Positions 56,969 through 64,000 of a stretch of DNA of 64,000 nt are shown piece by piece; the first letter of the stretch is position 1, and the number at the start of each line of letters is the position of its first letter. The stretch is from Helianthus annuus. Lineage: Eukaryota; Streptophyta; Magnoliopsida; Asterales; Asteraceae. The notes beneath the pieces were generated by a model. That model saw nothing but the letters and a program-made list of their open reading frames with translations, was not told the origin of the DNA and made no database searches. The stretch covers positions 144,215,540 through 144,279,539 of the forward strand of contig NC_035439.2 in the NCBI RefSeq assembly GCF_002127325.2. The letters are read 5' to 3'. Position numbers and translations under genes: made by a program.

Positions 56969-57008
<40 letters not shown>
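56969..57008. repeat. (TA)n microsatellite
   Basis: About 20 TA units following the CT tract of fold-back element 6. Confidence 0.95.
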
Positions 57009-57011
<3 letters not shown>

Positions 57012-58894
57012 CGATCATCGATCTTGTTTGTCAAGGCGATAACACTTCTCGCACCTTCATAACAAGCAACACATATGTATGGTGTTCCTTGGAGGCCTTA
57101 ACAATATATGTTATAACTTAAAATCATTTACTATATTATCTGCAATGGTTAAAACAGATATAAATTTGCTTTATGATTTCAGTTAACTTTTACACAACAG
57201 AATTATAAAATTATGTTTTTTTTATTTAACTTGCTTTATGATTTCAGTTAACTTTTACACAACAGAATAATAAAATTATGTTTTTTACAACGGCTAACAC
57301 TTCCCTCTAGTCATACTTTAATAAAGTTATGTTCGTATTATATTTGAATGATCAACCGAAAATTTGAGATCGATGTGGAAGTGGTCCGAATGAGCTGTGA
57401 AACAAAGCTTGAATAACCACGTCTTTCTTGTTCTTGCTCACACACAAGATATTTTAGCAACACGACAACAGATACAGGAGTACATGTATGATTAATACAG
57501 TAGGACCGCGATAAATATCTTCGAGGAGAAGGTTTTTCTTCTTGTTTTAGGGTTATCTACAATGAGGAGAGGCAAATGTTGATCTTTATAAGAAAGGACA
57601 TGGTAAAAGGTCTCTATAGATACCTAGTATGTCGACCCTTTTGTTTTTATTCTAGTTGATGCTGCCACTGCCCTTGAATCATGGAAATCTCATCGATCGT
57701 TTGGGAACTTAACTTTTACGGCTGATAAAATGGACGGTCGAGTCATGTAACGTATTAAAATGGCTTGTTATAAAAAGTATCACTTTGATTTGGGTCAAAC
57801 TGACTCGTGTTGGCACGGGTTGTATATGGAAAAAATATTTATTAAAATTGGTTCATCCTATATATATATATATATTTTTTTTGTGACGGCTAGTGGTGAA
57901 TTGGTGACAGTCATAGGTGGCTCGACGGTATAAAAATAAGTGAATATGACCCCCATTTTCTTGATTATAGTAAATTTGTACATCATATTCCATTTATGTG
58001 AACATGGTATTGCAATTTTGGTTTTGTCACATATTAGAAATTGTTAGGGATAAGGATTTTATGCCATTTATCATTGTGTTATCTTTTCATGTGTGTGCTT
58101 CACAAATTGGATTTCAATACGTGATTTAGGGTTCAATTTCGTTTAATCTTCAGTTTTGACAAGGAGAGCACAAAATCAGTATACTTGGAATGTTTTATGT
58201 TCACTAAACCTCACTCCAACTTTAACATGTGTGATCGTTTTCATTTTAGAAATCGTATACAAAACATATGTGTCATCGAACATATTTCCTCCTGTTAGAA
58301 TCTTAAGAAATAATATTATCGTCTTTTTTTTAACGGAAAGGGCCATGGTTTTAGAATCCGCTTTAAGCCCCAAAAAATATTGAGTTGGCCGTGTGACAAC
58401 GGCCGTGTGACAACAATCATGGCGATGATAATTTGGACCACGCAGAAAAATCCAAGTTACCTAGTTTTATACAAATGACTCGTGTAAGTAGGTAGTCTAG
58501 GATAGGTTGTTTCTCGCGAAGGTAGATTGTTGGTAGACAAAAGATCGTGATCGCGCATTAAACATAGAATAGCGATTTCTCAAGTTATGTAAATAATTCG
58601 GCACCACAAGTAGAAATAGAGATAAAGAGCATGTTCAATTTAGTTTCGCATCTTTTATAGGCTGGGGACCTTTGACCAATTTACCATTCTTTCTTTTCAC
58701 ATGGGAAATCCAAAAACACTCCCCACTCTATTTATCCTTGGTGCTCCCTTATTTAATTTACTCCATTTTTTTTTTAATTTTTTTTTTGTATTTCTAGTTT
58801 TAATCAAAGTACTTAAATGTGGCTGATTGTCAACTAAAAGAGTTGATTTTAGTGATATTTGGTACTTAAGGGTCAAATAGATTATTCCAATTAT
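57009..58894. other. Intergenic DNA
   Basis: No gene recognised. A 65 bp unit starting TTGCTTTATGATTTCAGTTA is tandemly repeated (57166 and 57231). The stretch 57350-57620 (GTGGTCCGAATGAGCTGTGAA..., TAAATATCTTCGAGGAGAAGG) has the look of LTR leader DNA but has no partner. TA repeats at about 57857-57870 precede a T run. Frames at 58156-58383 on both strands are unsupported. Confidence 0.45.
57166..57295. repeat. Tandem duplication, 2 x 65 bp
   Basis: TTGCTTTATGATTTCAGTTA at 57166 and 57231; the units differ mainly in the length of the T run and one A/T change. Confidence 0.85.
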
Positions 58895-59236
58895 GGGAAA
58901 TCACCACATTAATCTTGTTAATCACGTTAGTTAACAATTTAAACTTTGACTTTCTGAAATTATCAAAATGGTCATTTACCACTATCCTACGCTATATGGG
59001 GCAACGCGTACACTTCTTCTACGCCACTAACTCTTCGTTTTCCTCAACTCTGCGCCACACACTACGTTGCGCCAAACACCACATGCGCCACGCTCTCCCG
59101 CGCCATTATCAAGCTGCAAAAACCTTCTCCTACGCTATTTAGCCACGTTTTACACTTGGTTAAGTGGTAATTTAACAAAATTCATGGCTATTTTGATAAT
59201 TTCTTTAGTTAAAATGGCTAGTTAAATGATTTTCCC
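58895..59236. mobile_element. TIR element with GC-rich core
   Basis: The left end GGGAAATCACCACATTAA and the right end in reverse GGGAAAATCATTTAACTAG diverge, but they are followed in both arms by AAATTATCAAAATGG/AGCCAT and TTACCAC. The core (about 58990-59140) is rich in CTACGCCA / GCGCCA words and is the only GC-rich spot nearby; a plus frame across it (58915-59142) is incidental. No target duplication was found; it may be MULE-like. Confidence 0.6.
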
Positions 59237-59719
59237 TTAAATTAACATAGCTAAAAAGAATCTTTTTAAAAATGTATGAATTAACTAATCAAAAGTTTCA
59301 AATATTCATATCTTCACAAAACTTGCTAAGAAGATGTAACGCAACATAATTTCACAATAAAGAATAAGGTTGAATAATAAAAATTCAAGAATATGAAATT
59401 ATAACAAAATTGTAATTCTTCCAAAAACTCTTTCAATACAAGTACGACTCGTATGCCTGTAATATTGTGAAAGAATAATTCGTAACACAAATATGATAAT
59501 TCTTTACGTAACTTTATAAAACACGAAGATGGTATTATTCCAAAATATCTAGATGAGAATATTTCATCAACCAAGCTTTTGAAAACTGTTGGTGGCTCAC
59601 ATCAAAATTCCTATGCGACATCTCCATCAGGTTGACACTTTTAAAGAAGTCGTTTATCATATCATATAATACAGAAATTGACAAGACTAATACTCCATGT
59701 TTTAGACTTCATGCCTAAA

Positions 59720-59880
59720 TACTAGGTTTGGAGCTTGCTCGGATATGGCCCGGAAAAGCTCGCTTGATATAACTCGGTCTGAAACGAGCCGAGTTAACAT
59801 GGCTTGGTTAGAGAGTGAGCCGCTCGGCTCGGTTCGTAACGAGCCGAACTGAATTGGTTTGGCTCTAAATATTTTAGTTT
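59720..59880. mobile_element. hAT-derivative fragment (CTCGGCTCG family)
   Basis: AGCTTGCTCGGATATGGCC, ACGAGCCGAGTTAAC and GCCGCTCGGCTCGGTTCG words match the arms of the element at 37068-37883. Neither terminus is preserved. Confidence 0.6.
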
Positions 59881-59882
59881 TA

Positions 59883-59915
<33 letters not shown>

Positions 59916-59919
59916 TATA

Positions 59920-60541
59920 GGGGGAGGTTCATTTGAGAATAATGTTCTTGCAAGAAGAAAAATAAATTAATCTAAGCCCTACATTTTTGTGATCAATAGT
60001 TGTGAATCAAGATATCATTTTTGTCCTCTTTTAATTAATGCTTTAATTAATAAGGGTATGATAGACAATTTGATATAGAATACTAATAAATATTATCAAG
60101 AGTTACTCAAGTCTCATTAATGACACAATAATTTCTTCTACACCACCATTAATGTGTTAGGTCATACACCAATTTTATTAGGAGTGACAAAAGTATTTAA
60201 AAGTGTTAATGTCCTACACATATTTTATTATGTGTCGCAAATTTATGAAAAATGTTGTGGTCCTATACATTCTGTTGCCTACACCCAAACAATTTTTATG
60301 GTGTAGGAAATGTTGTGTTTATGGTGTAAGAAAAGTTGAATATGTAGGATCATGTGCATGATTGTTTTTATTGTGTAAGATGCACATTTTTTTAACAGGA
60401 TAGACTCATTAAATGACTAGATATTCATTAATTTGAATAACTAAAATAAAGGATAGACTCATTAAATGATTTGTTCAAATTACCTTTGTACCCTTTATTC
60501 TTTTTATTCTTAATTTGTAATTTCTCCTCATTTGAACTCTC

Positions 60542-60544
<3 letters not shown>
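59920..60544. mobile_element. TA-bordered fold-back element 7
   Basis: The left arm GGGGGAGGTTCATTTGAGAA and the right arm in reverse GTGGAGAGTTCAAATGAGGA are each joined to long (TA)n. The arms match for about 25 bp, then weakly (AATAAATTAATC / AATTAAGAATAAAA). The interior has repeated GTGTAGGAA and AATGTTGTG words. No coding region. The start GGGGRRGGTTCA is the same as in element 4. Confidence 0.75.

Positions 60545-60600
<56 letters not shown>
60545..60600. repeat. (TA)n microsatellite
   Basis: About 28 TA units between fold-back element 7 and the upstream region of the FAR1-related gene. Confidence 0.95.
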
Positions 60601-60603
<3 letters not shown>

Positions 60604-60935
60604 TAGGAGTTGTGTGGAAAGTCCTATTTTCCTAGAAAGTCTAGGAAGCAATAGTATAGTGACATGTGGCATGGATGTATTTTAACTAGAAGGGCAAACA
60701 TGTAATTGCATATATATTTTTTTTTATTTTTGGTAATTATCTCAATTTATATATTTTTGCATGTTTTCGTTTTGTAACTGATTTCTATGCATCAAATTCG
60801 GGATTGTAGTTTCTTTTCAATCCAAATCTATTCCAAATTCCACGAACACGAAACACACATCTATATATTATAATCCGATCATCCTATTATTCATCAGCAA
60901 AGTTCTTATTCTATATTTTTTAAGTCTGAAAGATC
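60601..60935 (+). promoter_or_regulatory. Upstream region of the FAR1-related gene
   Basis: It begins GAGTAGGAGTTGTGTGGAAAG right at the TA tract and holds a small inverted repeat (TTTTCCTAGAAAGTCTAGGAA, about 60628-60648). A TATA-like CTATATATTATA lies at about 60861-60872, roughly 65 bp before the ATG. The promoter call rests only on position. The abrupt start at the TA tract could instead be the terminus of a transposon that carries the gene. Confidence 0.4.
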
Positions 60936-63900
60936 ATGGCTTCGAACACCCTCGCTGATGTTGCAGATGGTAATTGCAGTTACCTTTTTAGCATTTTTGT
61001 ATTGTTTTACTATAACCTTTATTCAAAATATTCAGATTGTTCTTGATGCTGTGTTTTAACAGCAGAGTTGTCGAGCTGTATTAAGTACATAAAGATTACA
61101 CATTGTTTTCATAACCTTGATGATGTGTTTTAACAGCAGAGGTCACCTTGTTAAAATCCACAGTTTTTTTTTTACGAGCAAGACCATCAAGCTTTGTTGT
61201 TGGTGATGTGTTTTAACAGTTATACAGATTCTTATTTGTCTGTGTTTTAACCGTATTGTGTTTAACAAGTTTCCTGTTGCAACAGATATTGAGGTTGTAG
61301 TCAACCTTTTATATAAATCATGTTAATGTTGTCTGTTAAATAGTGTTGTGTTTTAACAGTTATTGAGCCTGAAGACAATTTTTTTTTAATGTTCCAGAGT
61401 GGATGTTGTGTTTTAAAAGTAATGTGTTTTACTAGTTATGTGTTCTATTTTAGTTTCTTATTGAATGATGTGTTCTAAATTGACTGTGTTTTACTAGTTA
61501 TGTGTTCTAATGTAGTTTCTTATTGAATGATGTGTTCTAAATGTACTGTGTTTTACTAGTTACGTGTTATTATTGGATGTTGTGTTTTAAAAGTAATGTG
61601 TTTTACTAGTTATGAGTTCTTTTTTGTAGTTTCTTATTAAATGATGTGTTTTTTAACTGTAATGTGTTTTACCAATTACTTGTTTCAACAGATGCTGATG
61701 TTGTGCCAAACCATCATCATGTTATTGGTGTTGTGTTTTAACAGTCATACATGTTCAGGGTGTTTTTGTTCATTGTTTCACATGAGTTGGATGATTGTTT
61801 GTAGTATGAAGGTCACCCCTTTTTTTACATAGTTGAATGTTGTGTTTTAAATTCCATAGTTGCAGTTTTTTGTTCATGTTTATTTTAAACTCTTTATGTG
61901 TAAACATCAGTTTGTTATATGTGATGTGTTTTCAACAGTTGTTGAGTTTGATGTGAATGTTTTTTTATAGGTTCACCTCTTATCATTGAATCGCTGTTTT
62001 TTAAGTTGCGTCATGTTTGGTTAGTTATGTGTTTTATACCCTTTTTTTGTCATGTCTTGTAGATGCACCTAATTACCAATTACGTGGTGTTGAACAAGTT
62101 TCTCCAAACACCGGAACGAAGAGATATATTCCGGATTCACCCTCTTCGTTGACGCCAGCAGAGGGAATGTTATTCGACACAGTTGATGACGCGTATAACT
62201 TTTATAAAACTTACGCAGAAGCGGGAGGTTGGACTGTAAGGAAGGGCATACAACACGAGAACCGTGGTATTGTTATAAACAAGTACTTTTTCTGTTCAAA
62301 GGAGGGTCAAAAAGACTTTCGACCAGTTGATACTTTAGTAGATCAGCCGTCCGATAGGTGGGTACGTAGGGTACCATCAAAAAGGACCGGATGCCAGGCT
62401 GCGATCAGAATAAAACTTACCGATGCTAAGAAGTATTTGCTTTATCATTTTATAGAGGCGCACAACCACGATTTTGTGCATGAAGAAGATTTACATCTTC
62501 TCAAGGAAAACAGGGGTATTAATCGTGCACACGAAGAGATGATAAACAAGATGTCACATCTCAACATCGGGCCTGTTCGTGCATTTAACATTATGAAGGA
62601 AGTGTATGGTGGGTTCGACAAAGTCGGTGCTACCAAAGTCGATTTTAAAAATTTCAAGAAGGAGTTAAATCTTTTTATCGGAGAGTTTGATGCGGAAATG
62701 TTTGTCAAGCGTTTGATGAGAAAAAAGGAGTTTTTACCGAACTTCTCTTGTGAATATGAAACCACAGACGAAGGTGTGTTGAAGTGCATTTTTTGGGCCG
62801 ACGAGGATATGAAGAGAAATTATTATATGTTTGGGGACGTTATATCATTTGATGCTACATACAAGCGTAACAAGTAACTATGAGTTTATTTTTTTACATA
62901 TTTATTGTGTTTTAAATCTTACTGTGTTATAAATACATCATGATTTGTTTTTTCATCGCTGATTGTGTGTTTTTTTAAAGGTATAACATGATGTTTGTCC
63001 CTTTTACTGGGATTGATAATCATAATAGGAACGTGACACTTGGTGCTGCAATTCTCGGTTCGGAAACGGCAGAGACGTATAGCTGGTTACTTAGGGCGAT
63101 CAAGAACGCATACGGGTACGCGCCTCCTGTAATCGTTACTGACCAAGACCCTGCGATGAAAAGGGCTATAGCTGATGTTTGGCCTGAGTCGAGGCATCGG
63201 TTATGTATGTGGCATATCATGGATAAACTCACTACAAAGGTATGGGTTTTATATGGCAGGGTTTTATTTTTTTTTATTTTTTGTGTGATTTGTTCTGTGT
63301 TTTAAGATTATTTTTTTTTTGTCATTCACGATACAATGTGCCATTTTAGGTTGGGGCTGCCTTATGTTCAAATACAGATTTCAGGAAAAGATTGTCTGCA
63401 GTTGTTTGGACTGATTCTCTATTGCCCGAAGCTTTTGAGGCTGAATGGGCCGCTATTATTCATGATTTCGGGTTAACCGACCATGAATGGCTGACGTATA
63501 TATATGGGCTACGTGAATCATGGATTCCAGCTTACTATCGTGAAGAAGAAATGTCTGGTCTTATGCGGACATCATCTAGGTCCGAAAGCGAGAACCACTT
63601 TTTTGGAAAAATTAGCAATCCAAAGTGCACGTTGGTTGAATTTCTTAGCCACTTTGATACGGCTATTGAAGCGCAAAGGCATGAGCACCGAAAAAACGAT
63701 CATGACACTCGATACACCAACCCTGGAGAGTGGAGTGATTTTGTTCTCGAGAAGCAAGCAGCTCAAATATATACTAGAACTTTATTTTTTGATGTTCAAC
63801 TCGAGATTCAACATGCTATTCATCGTTGTGCGAGTGTCAGATTAGATCACGTCGGTGATTTCATTAAGTTTTTTATAAAGGATCTCGATCAGCCATGTTC

Positions 63901-64000
63901 TTCGTACTTTGAGGTGATTGTTTATTTTTTCTTTATGTGGTCTTATTTTTTGTCTATTATTTATTTTTTTATGAACTGTGTTTTATTGATATTAAATGTT
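60936..64000 (+). CDS. FAR1-related (FRS-type) protein / MULE transposase, 3' end cut off
   Basis: Exons with GT/AG borders and matching phases: 60936-60969, 62063-62873, 62981-63239, 63350-about 63913; at least 556 residues, continuing beyond the window. A FAR1-type zinc-binding domain (about 48-148) has Cys89, Cys122, His145 and His147. A MULE transposase domain follows with Asp275 (FDATY), Asp336 (VTDQDPAM), the Cys357/His360 pair (CMWHIM) and Glu447 (RSESEN), so the acidic triad is complete. FRS proteins are domesticated nuclear regulators derived from MULE transposases, while MULEs of this branch make the enzyme itself; the visible part does not decide between them. The small first exon (11 codons) is inferred from phase and splice sites. 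No stop or frameshift was found in the exons. Confidence 0.88.
61030..62030 (+). repeat. Intron 1 repeats: TGTGTTTTAACAG and TGTGTTTTACTAGTTA
   Basis: Intron 1 (60970-62062) contains about 20 or more degenerate units built on GATGTTGTGTTTTAACAGTTA and ATGTGTTTTACTAGTTATGTG, spaced 25-80 bp apart. Many are T-rich and end in CAG or TAG, so each looks like an acceptor site. The unit GTGTTTTAA also appears once in each later intron (for example 62909 and 63297). Confidence 0.85.

Noticed and set aside
58156..58383. Frames of 65-75 codons on both strands
   Set aside because: No domain, AT-rich composition, and mutual overlap.

Overview
This is a 64 kb piece of an AT-rich plant nuclear genome, almost certainly a eudicot and perhaps an Asteraceae (the retroelement polyproteins and small elements resemble ones common there; this is inference). 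The evidence for a plant is spliced genes with plant-specific products (a bHLH/ACT-like regulator and a FAR1-related protein), an initiator-tRNA-Met primed Ty3 retrotransposon, tRNA-derived SINEs and dense hAT, MULE and Harbinger MITEs. No bacterial-type operon, CRISPR array, rRNA or true tRNA gene was seen.

Layout. 1-0.7 kb: tail of a decayed Ty1/copia pol. 0.7-13.8 kb: intergenic DNA packed with small elements, namely an enolase exon fragment (2401-2558), an 806 bp MULE-type MITE (2911-3716), hAT MITEs, five SINEs or SINE fragments, and a Tourist-like MITE that landed inside a SINE. 14.1-33.2 kb: a large MULE-like element whose left terminal repeat was split by a Ty3/gypsy retrotransposon. 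The retrotransposon locus carries three LTRs and two internal regions, and the left flank is duplicated just before the third LTR. The rest of the MULE-like element holds a W-box-like satellite with a 402 bp higher-order repeat. 33.4-37.1 kb: a degraded copia element on the minus strand with an internal 428 bp tandem duplication and a hAT-type insertion. 37.1-50.8 kb: a hAT derivative with a SINE inside it, LINE 3' fragments (one with a perfect 17 bp target duplication), a Helitron end, and fold-back elements sitting in TA microsatellites. Two adjacent fold-backs contain an extreme G-run block.

Genes. The best host gene is at 51165-52754 (+): four exons, 158 residues, an HLH segment plus an ACT-like domain, with a hAT MITE in intron 2. 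At 60936 to the window end (+) lies a spliced FAR1-related/MULE-transposase gene with an apparently intact DDE set. Its first intron is filled with degenerate repeats that each resemble a 3' splice site.

How the parts relate. Most of the window is layered transposition: SINE in hAT, MITE in SINE, MITE in LINE, LTR element in a MULE-like repeat. Seven fold-back elements are recognised, most of them framed by TA repeats, and the FAR1-like transposase gene starts just beyond one of those TA tracts. The Ty3 locus records an insertion (TTACC duplication), frameshift decay, and a later multi-step tandem rearrangement or an assembly join of two alleles.
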